Shown piece after piece: positions 1 to 8,628 of a stretch of DNA of 64,000 bases. The translations under genes were made by a program, and so were the position numbers. Source of the stretch: CAYQJS01 sp964417895. Its GTDB lineage: Bacteria > Chloroflexota > UBA6077 > SHYK01. How positions within the stretch are numbered: position 1 is the first letter of the stretch; the number at the start of each line of letters is the position of its first letter. The stretch spans positions 1 through 64,000 of the forward strand of contig CAYQJS010000020.1 in the NCBI GenBank assembly GCA_964417895.1, written 5' to 3'. The notes below the pieces were generated by a model, which was not told the origin of the DNA, did not search any database, and was given only the letters and a program-made list of their open reading frames with translations.

Positions 1-50
1 ATTTATGGGAGAGGCCGGCCGCCGGCCCGCAGGGCCAAGGACGGGTGAGG

Positions 51-84
51 GCCCCCCTTGCGGGGGAGGGTGAGGGAGGGGGGG
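51..84. repeat. C/G-rich inverted intergenic repeat, copy 1
   Basis: A block of C followed by TTG and then G-rich sequence (CCCCCCTTGCGGGGGAGGG core) lies just downstream of the LLM gene stop. The same type of block occurs twice more at 11265-11301 and 11324-11359, always between genes. The arms can pair, so it may act as a factor-independent stop signal, but there is no T tract. The remaining bases 1-50 hold only GC-rich palindromic sequence and no gene that I can support. Confidence 0.6.
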
Positions 85-97
85 TCGTCACCGCACC

Positions 98-1159
98 CTA
101 TCGCGAGGCGACGGGCTCCGCGGCCAGGGCCGGCATCACCCTGGTGGCGAACAGCTCGAGGGAATGGGTGATCTGCACATGGGTCAGGCCGCCGAAGCTG
201 AACAATCCGACGAGGCTGTCGGGCCGCGCCGCTTCGACCATCGCCCGCGCTTTCCTGGCGACCGTCTCGGGACTCCCGATGAGTGAGACCCCCCACTCAT
301 CGACCTGCTCCAGGGTCATCCCGCCGCGGAAATAAGGGAAGCGCGCCGTGTAGCGGGGAAGGTCGTCCGTTGTGATGGGATCGTGGCTCCAGCGGTTGTC
401 GCCGGCCATCTGCCAGAAACGCGTGATCTGGATCCCCGCCTCAGCCCATGCCTGCTCATCGCTATCGGCCACATAGATCTCGCGGACGACGAGCACGTTC
501 CCGCCGCCGGGAGGATTGCCCAGCTCAGCCCGCGCGGCGCGAAACGACTCGACGGCCCTGACGACGTTGTCCAAGGGCTGGCGGGAGAGCGCCAGGTTCC
601 AGCCCCGCCGCGCCACGTCGAGGACGCTGTCGGCTGAGATGGAGCCGTAGTAGATCGGGGGATGGGGCTGCTGGATCGGGCGTGGGCGGCAGGAGATGTC
701 CTCGTAAGTCCAGGCCGTGCCGTGGTGCGAGAAGGTCTCCTCGGTCCACGCTCGCTGCAGGATGTCGATGCCCTCGTCGAAGCGGGCCTGCGCCGCGTCG
801 CGATCGAGCCCGTGCTTGATGTCGTCACGCTGCACGCCTCGGCCGAGTCCGACGTTGAGTCGGCCGCCCGTCAGAATGTCCAGGATCGCGCACTCCTCCG
901 CGAGGCGGATCGGGTCGTGCAGCGGCAGCGCGTTCACCAGGTTCCCCATACGCAGCCGACTGGTGCGGGGCGCCAGGTGAGCGATCATGAGGTTCGGGGA
1001 GGCCAGAAGCCCATAGTCCGAGTGGTGGTGCTCGGCGAACCAGGCCTCGTCGAAACCCAGCCGCTCGGTCAGCTCGACCTGCTCGAGTAGCTCTTCGAAG
1101 CCCTGGGCCTCGGGCACGTCGGGTCGCCACTGGTTGTAGCTGAAGGTCCCAAAGCGCAT
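98..1159 (-). CDS. LLM class flavin-dependent oxidoreductase (luciferase-like monooxygenase)
   Basis: The 353-residue product is a bacterial-luciferase-fold protein, a class that uses reduced flavin (FMNH2 or F420H2) to oxidise small organic substrates in the cytoplasm. Seen in the sequence: an MRFGTF start on the first beta strand, FAEHHHSDYG near residue 42, a GGRLNVGLGRG segment near residue 98 that is typical of the flavin-binding loop, and PIYYGS near residue 168. Length is normal for the family. It starts 6 bp after the stop of the solute-binding protein at 1166-2893 on the same strand, so the two are probably co-transcribed, which suggests that the monooxygenase acts on a compound imported through that binding protein. 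The exact substrate cannot be read from the sequence. Confidence 0.9.
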   Translation of the reverse strand: MRFGTFSYNQWRPDVPEAQGFEELLEQVELTERLGFDEAWFAEHHHSDYGLLASPNLMIAHLAPRTSRLRMGNLVNALPLHDPIRLAEECAILDILTGGRLNVGLGRGVQRDDIKHGLDRDAAQARFDEGIDILQRAWTEETFSHHGTAWTYEDISCRPRPIQQPHPPIYYGSISADSVLDVARRGWNLALSRQPLDNVVRAVESFRAARAELGNPPGGGNVLVVREIYVADSDEQAWAEAGIQITRFWQMAGDNRWSHDPITTDDLPRYTARFPYFRGGMTLEQVDEWGVSLIGSPETVARKARAMVEAARPDSLVGLFSFGGLTHVQITHSLELFATRVMPALAAEPVASR

Positions 1160-1165
1160 GCGCGG

Positions 1166-2893
1166 TTACCTCACATCCCAGAGATGAGCGTTCCACCACT
1201 GATTGCCCTCGCCGATGGCAGTCACCTCGACGACCCGCTGGTGCACCAGGGTGGGCAGAACTCGCCAGTAGAGCGGCATCCAGATGTGGTTCTCGGTGGT
1301 GTGTCGCACGATCTGGCCCAGCAGCTGCATCCGCTCGGGAAACGGAATCGTCGTGAAGTAGCGATCGACGAGCGCGTCGACCTCGGGGTTCATGTACCGA
1401 ATATAGTTCCCTCCCACGTAGTTCCGCTCGGCCGTCCGCGCCTCCCGGCTGATGAGCCCGTTGACACCCTCCGGGCCGTAGCCCACTCCCGCCTGAAGCG
1501 CGAAGCTCCGGAAGTTGGCGCGATACGCCAGGTCGCGCTGGCGCTGCTGCGTGACAATCTCAGCATCGGGTGTGATCCCGATGCTCTTCCACATATCGAG
1601 CACCGCGAACTGGGGTTTCTGATTCGTGTCGTCCGGGGTTGCCATGATCTGGACCGACAGCGGCCGGCCCGAGACGTCCTGAAACATCCCGTCGGCCCCC
1701 TTTACGTAGCCGAGGTCCTCGATGATCTGGGCCGCTCTGCCCGGGTCGTACGCGTGGCGCACAATGAAGGGCTCGATGTGCCGGTACTCGGCCTCTTTCG
1801 GCCCAATCGAGCTATGGGCCACGTCGGAGAGCCCGTACACCAGCTCGTCCGCCAGTTGTCTGCGGTCGATGGCGATGTACAGCGCCCGTCGGAACTGAAC
1901 ATTCAGGAGAATTGGTGGGTCCGGGTTGAGGAACTGCGGGTTCATGTTGATCCACCCCGACGGCCCCGTGAGCATCCCCCCCTGCGGCCAACGGTCCCGC
2001 ACCTGGATCGCCTGCTCGATGGAGAATCCCGGCCCGAGCGCCAGGTCCACGGCGCCGGCGAGGATGTTCGCCGCGAGGGCGTTGTCGTCTGGGATGAAAC
2101 GCACCTCCAGCTCATCGATCTTCGGGCGGCCGAGGACGTAGCGGTCAAACGCGACCAGCGCCACGTGGCTGTCCCTGACCCACTCTTTGACTTTGAACGG
2201 CCCGTTGCCGACGAAGTCGGTGGTCCAGTACGGCAGGTTGGGGAAGCTCTCCCTGTCCCCGGCGTAGGGTTGCTCGAGCAGATGTCTGGGGTACGGTGGA
2301 TTGAAGAGGATCCCGCCTCCGCCCCCGCCGCTGCTCGAATTGTCTGCCCGGATGTAGGGCTCCTTCCACGTGATCTTGACCGTTCGGGCATCCGCGGCCT
2401 CGACGCCCTCGACGAAGCGGTAGACCCGATCAACGAGCCAGGGCATCTCGGCGTCCTGGCTGATCCTCGCCGTGAATACGAGGTCGTGCGCGGTAAACGG
2501 CGTGCCATCGTGCCAGAGAGCCCCCTCGCGGATGACCCAGGTCGTCTCCATCCGGCCGTCGGGGAACACCTTCCAGAGGCCGTTCTCGATGCTCGGCAAA
2601 CGCTCTGCGAGGGCGGGCACGAACTGGCCAGAGCCATCCTGAACCGAGAGGTGGGAGACGGTCAGGCCCCCCAGCTCGGCGCCCCCGTCGATTCTGCCGC
2701 CGCCCCCGGCGTTCAGCGCGTTGCTCACGAACTTGGGGTTCCCGCGAATGGCAGCCACCAGGCGCTTGGGCGCGCTCGCCCGCGTCTCTCCAGTCGTGGC
2801 CGCCACCCCGCCTGATGGCTGAGGTGGTGCGCAGGCCGCCACGAGAACGGCGGCAACCAGCGTGCAGAGCCCGACGTAGTGGCTTACTCTCAT
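1166..2893 (-). CDS. Peptide/nickel-type ABC transporter substrate-binding lipoprotein (SBP family 5), paralogue 1
   Basis: The product is an extracytoplasmic solute-binding lipoprotein of 575 residues. The start at 2893 is chosen because AGGGAGGT stands just upstream and because the product then begins with a short basic stretch, a hydrophobic core and a lipobox ending in Cys21 (LVAAC). The mature protein has the family-5 hallmarks: a W-H-D-G-T-P-F-T segment near residue 130 and a two-lobed length. It ends in WNAHLWDVR, a tail also found in the paralogues at 8613 and 57925. No permease or ATPase gene is near. The LLM monooxygenase gene follows at 6 bp. The ligand is unknown; the family binds peptides, metals, opines and many other solutes. 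Confidence 0.93.
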   Translation of the reverse strand: MRVSHYVGLCTLVAAVLVAACAPPQPSGGVAATTGETRASAPKRLVAAIRGNPKFVSNALNAGGGGRIDGGAELGGLTVSHLSVQDGSGQFVPALAERLPSIENGLWKVFPDGRMETTWVIREGALWHDGTPFTAHDLVFTARISQDAEMPWLVDRVYRFVEGVEAADARTVKITWKEPYIRADNSSSGGGGGGILFNPPYPRHLLEQPYAGDRESFPNLPYWTTDFVGNGPFKVKEWVRDSHVALVAFDRYVLGRPKIDELEVRFIPDDNALAANILAGAVDLALGPGFSIEQAIQVRDRWPQGGMLTGPSGWINMNPQFLNPDPPILLNVQFRRALYIAIDRRQLADELVYGLSDVAHSSIGPKEAEYRHIEPFIVRHAYDPGRAAQIIEDLGYVKGADGMFQDVSGRPLSVQIMATPDDTNQKPQFAVLDMWKSIGITPDAEIVTQQRQRDLAYRANFRSFALQAGVGYGPEGVNGLISREARTAERNYVGGNYIRYMNPEVDALVDRYFTTIPFPERMQLLGQIVRHTTENHIWMPLYWRVLPTLVHQRVVEVTAIGEGNQWWNAHLWDVR

Positions 2894-3004
2894 GGCCCGA
2901 CCTCCCTGTGTGCTGCGGTCGGCTTCAGGTCTTCTCATCAGCCACTATAGGCCGGAACTCACGGCGCCTCAAGTTAGCCAGCCTATGCCGGCCCGAGCGG
3001 ACCG

Positions 3005-4720
3005 TTACACAGCGCGCAACGCTGACGCGGAGAGCTTCTGGATCCGATTGTTGCCGCTATCCGCCACGTAGATGTTCCCCTGGCTGTCCACTGCCACTCC
3101 GCGAGGGCCTACGAACTGGCCGGGCGCGTTCCCGACGGTACCCGACTGGGCGAGGGGTTCCCCGGTCGGAGAGAGCTGCTGGATGCGGAAGTTAGCGCTT
3201 TCCGCCACGTAGACGTTCCCCGCGAGGTCCACGGCCACGCCGCGCGGGAATTGGAACTGGCCGGGCGTTTGCCCCCGCGTGCCCCACTGGGCGAGAGGCT
3301 CCCCGATCTGCGAGAGCTTCTGAATGCGATGGTTGTTGCTATCCGCCACGAATACGTTCCCCTCGCTATCCACCGCCACGCTGTTAGGCTCTCGGAACTG
3401 GCCGGGCGCGCTGCCTTCGCTACCCCACTGGGCGACAGGCTCCCCAGCAGCTGAGAGCTTCTGGATCCGGTGGTTGCCAGCATCCGCCACGTAGACGTTC
3501 CCCTCGCTGTCTACCGCCACGCCGATAGGGAATCGGAACTCGCCGGGCGCGCTGCCTTCGGTACCCTACTGGGCGAGCGGCTCGCCAGTGGACGAGAGCT
3601 TCTGTATACGGCGGTTGCCAGCATCCGCCACGTAAACGTTCCCCTCGCTGTCCACGGCTACGCCGCCAGGCCCTCGGAACCGGCCGGGCGCGTTGCCGTC
3701 GGCACCCCACTGGGCGAGGGGCTCCCCAGCAGCCGAGAGCTTCTGTATGCGGCCGTTGCCGCTGTCCGCCACGTAGACGTTCCCCGCGCTGTCCACCGCC
3801 ACGCCGGAAGGCAATTGGAACTGGCCGGGTGCCGTCCCCCGTGTGCCCCACTGGGCCAGGGGGTCCCCGGCAGCCGAGAACTTCTGGACGCGGTGGTTCC
3901 GGTCATCCGCCACGTAGACGTACCCCTGGCTGTCCACCGCCACGCCGCGAGGCACCTGGAACTGGCCGGGCGCGCCGCCTTCGGTACCCCATTGGGCGAG
4001 GAGCTCCCCAGCAGCCGAGACTTTCTGGATGCGGCGGTTGGCACCATCCGCTACGTAGATGTTGCCTTGGCTGTCCACTGCCACGCCGCCAGGACCTGCG
4101 TCGGGAGCTGACCCCAACGCCCTCTGGCCTAAGGGATCCCCAGTTGGCGAGAGCTTCTGGACACGGCGACTATCCGTCACGTAGATGTTCCCCTGGCTGT
4201 CCACCGCCACTCCACCAGGGAATGCGAACTGACCGGGCGCTGTCCCCTCCGTGCCCCACTGCGCGAGAGGCTCCCCAGCGGGCGAAAGCTTCTGGATCCG
4301 ATGGTTGTGGAAATCGGCCACATAGACGTTGCGCTGGCTGTCTACCGCCACGTCGAAGGGGCTTTGGAATTGGCCGGGGGCTGACCCCAAAGTGCCCCAT
4401 TGGGCGAGGGGCTCCCCAGTCGGCGAGAGCTTTTGGATGCGATCGTTACGGGTATCCGCCACGTAGACGTTCCCCTGGCCGTCCACCGCCACGCCGCCAG
4501 GGCTTCGGAACTCGCCGGGGGGCGCCGGCGGGCCGAACACCTCCCAGCCCCCATCGTCCCGTGACAGCGGGGCGGCAGCAGGGCCGGCTAGAGCCCGCGC
4601 TGAGTAGGGGCCCACTGCGCTCCACCCGCCAGCCAGCCCGATCAGAAGCGTGACGGTCGCCACTGCTGCGACTGCCATCCGCCAACGATAGATCCGGAGC
4701 CCACGCAAAGGTCGTCTCAT
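3005..4720 (-). pseudogene. NHL-repeat beta-propeller protein interrupted by one in-frame TAG
   Basis: The reading frame runs from an ATG at 4720 (preceded by GGAGAGG) to 3005, and one TAG at 3566-3568 interrupts it. The first part has a hydrophobic anchor near residues 15-35 and then seven NHL repeats of the form GGVAVDSQGNVYVAD-x-NRIQKL. Four more repeats follow in the same frame after the stop, making eleven in all, enough for about two propellers. At the stop, all other repeats have TGG (Trp in QWG), so a single G-to-A change explains it. Such proteins usually act outside the membrane in binding or as lyases. It could be a recent pseudogene, a shorter functional protein, or an assembly error. 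Confidence 0.85.
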
Positions 4721-4978
4721 CACCCTCTCCACGTGATCGGCATGTAGCGTGACATCGCTGCTTGCGTAAGTCTGCACGATATCTGTCTTGTAGTTCCCAC
4801 TGCAAGACAGCCGGCACCCAGATTCGCGGTTGGAGAGAACTTGCCGCTGGCTTTTGAGACAGACACGCAGCGTAGCGCCGCTGCGGTACCATGCTGGCGC
4901 CCTGACCCGTCTATGCGGGATCTCAGGCTCACAGGTCCGGGCTCAGACGGGCTGCACAGTACCGGAGGGCGATGAGGG

Positions 4979-6403
4979 ATGTTGAGCCGAGCTTGTGGCC
5001 CTCGCACCGTGACGCTGCTGGCGTGCGCGGTCACCCTGTTGGGCATCGCGTGCAGTGGCGTCTCCGGCCAGATCCCGCCGACCGTACCGGAGCCGGCCAG
5101 GCCGAACATCATCCTCATCGTGACGGACGACCAAGACGTCGCTACTCTGGCGCAAATGCCGCGACTGCAAAACCTGCTGGTGCAGCAGGGGACCACGTTC
5201 GAGAACATGTTCGTCACATATCCGCTGTGTTGCCCGTCACGGGCGTCGATCTTGACAGGGCAGTACCCCCACAACACCGATATCCTCGGAAATCATCCAC
5301 CCCTGGGCGGCTTCGCGAAGTTCCGCGATGGTGAGCGCGAGGGGTCGACGGTGGCCACGTGGCTGCAGTCGGCCGGATACCGAACGGCCCTCTTCGGCAA
5401 ATACCTCAACGGCTATACCGCGAGGCAATCCTCGTACAAGCCCCCCGGGTGGGACGAGTGGTACGCAAGCCTCGGGCACTACTTCGGTTACCGCATCAGC
5501 GAGAACGGGGAGCCGATCGCCTACGGAGACTCACCCGAGGACTACGAGACGGACGTGCTCACCCGGAAGGTCATAGCCTTCATCGAAGGCGGCGAGGCGA
5601 ACGACGCGCAGCCTTTCTTCGTCTACTTCGCCCCGTACGCTCCACACGCACCGGCGATCCCGGCTCCCCGACATGAAGGCGCGTTCGCCCACGTCTCAGC
5701 ACCGCGGCCTCCCTCCTTCGACGAGGCAGACGTGAGCGACAAGCCGCCGGCGGTGCGCCGCCTCTCTCCGCTGAACGGCCGTCAGGTGGAGCGTATCGAT
5801 GCCGACTATCGCCGGCGCCTCGAATCACTGCTCGCGGTGGACGAGGCAATCGAGACGCTGATTGACTCGCTCGCTCGCCACGGGGAGCTGGATCGCACGT
5901 ACGTCTTCTTCACATCTGACAACGGCTTTCATCTCGGGCAGCATCGGCTGCGTCGGGGGAAGAACCAGGTCTACGAGGAGGACATCCGGGTGCCGCTGAT
6001 CGTCCGCGGGCCGGGCGTACCCGCGGGGGTCAGCCTCCCCCATCTGGTCCTGAACATCGACCTGGCGCCGACGTTCGCAGAGATGGCGCGGACCGCGCCG
6101 GGGCATATGGTGGATGGCCGATCGCTGGCGCCACTCGTGGTGGAGAGGGCGCCACCCCCCGAGCAGTGGCGGCAGGATTTCCTGATCGAGATCTATCGAC
6201 CCTCAGGGGACGCGATTCGCGCGCTGCGAACGACGGACATGCTCTACGCCGAATACGCATCTGGCCCGCGCGAGCTCTACGACCTCACGGCCGATCCGTT
6301 CCAGCTGGAGAACAGCTGCGAGACGGCCGATCCCGATCGCTTGCGGCAGTTGTCCGCGCGCCTGGCGACACTGGCCTCGTGTTCAGGCGAGGCCTGCCGC
6401 TGA
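4979..6403 (+). CDS. Sulfatase (formylglycine-dependent, lipoprotein)
   Basis: This 474-residue protein belongs to the alkaline phosphatase-superfamily sulfatases, which hydrolyse sulfate esters. The N-terminus has a hydrophobic stretch ending in LLGIAC (Cys25), so it is probably a lipoprotein. Metal ligands are seen in TDDQD (residues 49-53). The catalytic motif C-C-P-S-R lies at residues 84-88; Cys84 would be converted to formylglycine by a formylglycine-generating enzyme, which is not encoded in this window. A further metal-site motif, TSDNGFHLGQH, lies around residue 307. The domain order resembles N-sulfoglucosamine sulfohydrolase and arylsulfatases. It is divergent from the NHL-repeat gene and no partner gene is evident. 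Confidence 0.92.
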   Translation: MLSRACGPRTVTLLACAVTLLGIACSGVSGQIPPTVPEPARPNIILIVTDDQDVATLAQMPRLQNLLVQQGTTFENMFVTYPLCCPSRASILTGQYPHNTDILGNHPPLGGFAKFRDGEREGSTVATWLQSAGYRTALFGKYLNGYTARQSSYKPPGWDEWYASLGHYFGYRISENGEPIAYGDSPEDYETDVLTRKVIAFIEGGEANDAQPFFVYFAPYAPHAPAIPAPRHEGAFAHVSAPRPPSFDEADVSDKPPAVRRLSPLNGRQVERIDADYRRRLESLLAVDEAIETLIDSLARHGELDRTYVFFTSDNGFHLGQHRLRRGKNQVYEEDIRVPLIVRGPGVPAGVSLPHLVLNIDLAPTFAEMARTAPGHMVDGRSLAPLVVERAPPPEQWRQDFLIEIYRPSGDAIRALRTTDMLYAEYASGPRELYDLTADPFQLENSCETADPDRLRQLSARLATLASCSGEACR

Positions 6404-6452
6404 CTGCTCTGCTGCTTCGACCACCGCGCGTCCCGTCACTGGCAGTGGTGGT

Positions 6453-6570
6453 GCTCAGGAAGGCGCGTAGCCACTCGTTCCAGAGATGCTCGGCGGCCGC
6501 GCGGGCGTCATCATCGCCCGCTTCGCCGAGCACCCGCGCCACGACGCGCAGATCCGCGACCTCGAGATGG
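6453..6570 (-). repeat. Direct repeat copy A flanking the RES/Xre pair
   Basis: About 105 bp here match 7862-7980 with scattered substitutions. Read on the minus strand both copies encode a similar peptide, of the form LRVVxRxLGxAGxDDARAAAExLWxEWLRAxLST. In this copy the frame has no ATG and would run into the sulfatase gene, so it looks like a remnant of a short gene. The two copies bracket the RES/Xre pair, and the rest of 6404-6641 holds nothing else that I recognise. Confidence 0.6.
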
Positions 6571-6641
6571 ACAGCCGGCGCGGGGCGGCACCCCGATTCT
6601 TCGTTGTAGAGGCTGCGGATTTGGGAGAAGAAGCTCGCGTG

Positions 6642-7286
6642 CTAGAGGAGAAGGCCGTAGAGTCGCGCGGTTGCCGCGAGGTCGGGATCGTCCGGAGTGA
6701 TGGGGTCCGGTTCCCCGATCGGTTCAAAAAACGTTCCTTCGAACAGCGCCCACAGTATGAGCCTGGCATCCAGACGGCTCGTGTAGGCCAGTCCGGCGTA
6801 TCCGCGCTGGTAGGCCCAGCGAGCGATCGTTTGTGTCAGCGCCTTGCTGGGGCCAAGAACGTGACCCAGATCGAGGTCGGAGAGTCCCAGTGTCAGCAGC
6901 GTCGCAGCCAGCTCGGCGCGCAAGGCTTCCCTGGTCGCCGCCGCTCGGAGATCGAGCCAACGCTGCCCTGGACGGACACGGAGACGAGCCACTGCGTGTC
7001 GCTGGTACCAATGGGAAGGGACAGCGTTTCTCGGAATCGGCTCGTCAGCGCCGACCAGTTCTTCCAAGCGCGCGAGGGCAGCGAGCAGTGGGCGGAACTG
7101 CGCGAGTGTCTCGACAAAGGCACCTCGCCGTTGCGCAGCGGCATAGAGGACGCGGAACTCGCGCTGCGGATCGTCGAAGCGACCGTGACCCCCGACGTTC
7201 CGGGGAGGGAAAGCGTGCGGCTCCGGGAGCCGGCCGATCCGGTAGAGCACCCCGCGTGGGGTACGCGTGTCCCGGACGGGGCTCAC
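6642..7286 (-). CDS. RES-domain toxin (NAD+-degrading type)
   Basis: The 214-residue product matches the RES family, toxins that deplete NAD+ in the cell. Seen: an early LYRIGR arginine motif near residue 15, GHGRFDDP near residue 33 with the family's glycine-rich turn, LYAA near residue 47, and GLAYTSRLD...ILWALFE in the C-terminal part. The GTG start at 7286 overlaps the stop of the upstream antitoxin gene (GTGA), the tight coupling normal for toxin-antitoxin pairs. Length is slightly above the usual RES domain. Family knowledge says that the toxin is neutralised by the Xre/ParS-type partner encoded immediately upstream. Confidence 0.83.
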   Translation of the reverse strand: MSPVRDTRTPRGVLYRIGRLPEPHAFPPRNVGGHGRFDDPQREFRVLYAAAQRRGAFVETLAQFRPLLAALARLEELVGADEPIPRNAVPSHWYQRHAVARLRVRPGQRWLDLRAAATREALRAELAATLLTLGLSDLDLGHVLGPSKALTQTIARWAYQRGYAGLAYTSRLDARLILWALFEGTFFEPIGEPDPITPDDPDLAATARLYGLLL

Positions 7287-7648
7287 CCGTTGGCCAGGAA
7301 GTTCCGGGCGGCCCCAAGGACTGCCTGTGGATTCTCAGCGAGCAGAAGCGCGGGCGCCTGGTCGTCGAGATCCGGGTTCATCCCGATGAACCACGCGCGC
7401 AGGGTCTCGGCGGACTCGGACTGGAGCAGGAGTTGCGTGATGTGGAAGGCTTCACGAAGCCGACGCTCGGCCTCCGGATGCGGTGCGCGCTCGCCGCGAG
7501 CCCACTTCCCAACGGCTTTAGCGTCACTCACACCGGCAAGCACGGCGACGAGCCGCTGCCCAAGCACATCCTGCAGGGACCGCACCAACGCCGGCAGCTC
7601 GAGCCGGGTTGCCAGGCCGTGCACAGTCTGCTCGACGGTCAGGTTCAT
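7283..7648 (-). CDS. Xre/MbcA/ParS-type antitoxin
   Basis: This 121-residue protein has an N-terminal helical segment with an Xre-like DNA-binding stretch (residues 20-55, including DAKAVGKWARGERAPHPEAERRLREA) and a C-terminal toxin-binding domain containing WFIGMNPDLDDQAPALLLAENPQAVLGAARNFLANG-type sequence. Members of this family pair with RES toxins. The ATG at 7648 has AGGAGGTGAGCC upstream. Its stop overlaps the RES start. It probably represses its own promoter: a candidate operator with two GTTAC half-sites lies upstream at 7697-7713. Confidence 0.83.
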   Translation of the reverse strand: MNLTVEQTVHGLATRLELPALVRSLQDVLGQRLVAVLAGVSDAKAVGKWARGERAPHPEAERRLREAFHITQLLLQSESAETLRAWFIGMNPDLDDQAPALLLAENPQAVLGAARNFLANG

Positions 7649-7682
7649 GGCTCACCTCCTCATCGTGGCGCATCCGAACCTC

Positions 7683-7713
7683 AGTATACGCCACCCGTAA
7701 CACTACTGGTAAC
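7683..7713 (-). promoter_or_regulatory. Candidate promoter and operator of the Xre/RES operon
   Basis: On the minus strand a TATACT hexamer (7683-7688) lies about 35 bp upstream of the antitoxin ATG. Just upstream, 7697-7713 contains GTTAC twice with starts 12 bp apart, a spacing suited to two half-sites near one helical turn in the -35 region. No good -35 hexamer is visible. The inference is autoregulation by the antitoxin. Confidence 0.35.
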
Positions 7714-7830
7714 GCGACCCTAGGTGTCATTTTTTCGTCGGTGTCAGCCAGCGCCGCATCCACCCCTGAGGACGTCTCAGCGGCGTTGGCCGGCGAGGCA
7801 TTCAGGCCAGATGCCCTTTGTGCTGGCAGC

Positions 7831-8052
7831 TCATAGGTCCGCTATGAGGCACCCGCAGCGATGCGTGCTCAGGAGAGCGCGTAGCCATTCGTCCCAGAGA
7901 GCCTCAGCAGCTGCGCGCGCGTCATCCTCGCCCGCGTCGCCGAGCATACGAACGACGACGCGCAGATTTGTTTGGCGAGCTACGCGGTACGCGGCCCGTG
8001 TCCAGCAGAATGCTCCTCCGCTCGGTGGCCAGTGGCCCTCTCTGAGCGTCAT
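7831..8052 (-). other. Direct repeat copy B with a short reading frame, function unknown
   Basis: The segment 7862-7980 is the second copy of the repeat at 6453-6570. Here the frame can start at an ATG at 8052 and encodes 73 residues ending soon after LWDEWLRALLSTH. The upstream half has little similarity to copy A. The stretch 7649-8048 holds no other gene that I can support. It may be a small real gene duplicated around the toxin-antitoxin pair or a decayed remnant. Confidence 0.35.
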
Positions 8053-8628
8053 GCAACTCCAAGCCGCATGACGTGCCTCCGCCGCCCCGCGCGCCCTACG
8101 TCCTGAAAGCCAGCGCGTTCGAAGGCCGGAACAAACCCCATGAACCGGTAGCTGGGGGAGTCCGGCTCGACTGGATAAGCCTCTACGACCCTAGCGCCCC
8201 TCGTGCGTGCATGGTCGGCGGCCGCTCGGATAAGACGCTGCATCATCCCCTTGCCACGCAGTTGCCGGCTCACGAAGAAGCAAGCAAGCGACCAGACCGT
8301 CTCAGGGTCTTCCGTCGCTTCGTCCTTCCCTCCCAGACGTCGATACGTCGGCCTCGGCGCGATTGAGCACCATGCGACGGGCTCCTCGCCAAGGTACGCA
8401 AGGATTCCAACCGAAATGCCCCCATGGACACGGCGCTGCAGGGCGGCCTTGCGACTCTCACCGTCGGTCTTCCTGGCCTCTTCCGGAGTCGCGCGCCAGA
8501 CCATGCACCCAGCAGTGGCTGGGGCCGCCGCGGCTCTCGAAGAGTCGCTCCAGGTCGGCCCAGCGATCGCGGTCGACTTCGCGGATGACGAGCGGCTCGA
8601 TTTCCGATTCCCCTACTGAACATCCCAC
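8049..8628 (-). pseudogene. GNAT family N-acetyltransferase with a one-base frameshift
   Basis: The downstream frame (from about 8504) encodes the body of a GNAT acetyltransferase: GGISVGILAYLGEEPVAWCSI, then the acetyl-CoA loop SRQLRGKGMMQRLI, and a C-terminal MGF motif. The missing N-terminus is in another frame, beginning at a GTG at 8628 and reading EPLVIREVDRDRWADLERLFESRGG. Removing one base from the CCC run at 8508-8510 joins the two and restores C-W-C-M-V-W-R, a motif normal for this family. The gene would then be about 192 residues and would overlap the stop of the upstream solute-binding gene by 16 bp. Either a sequencing error or a recent mutation. Confidence 0.75.

Noticed and set aside
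1184..2815. Long open frame antisense to the first binding-protein gene
   Set aside because: It has no recognisable domain, mirrors the codon bias of the true gene and is a usual product of high GC. The same holds for 12650-14239 minus and 9126-10052 plus.
3005..4600. CRISPR-like periodic DNA
   Set aside because: The period comes from NHL protein repeats of about 120-130 bp.
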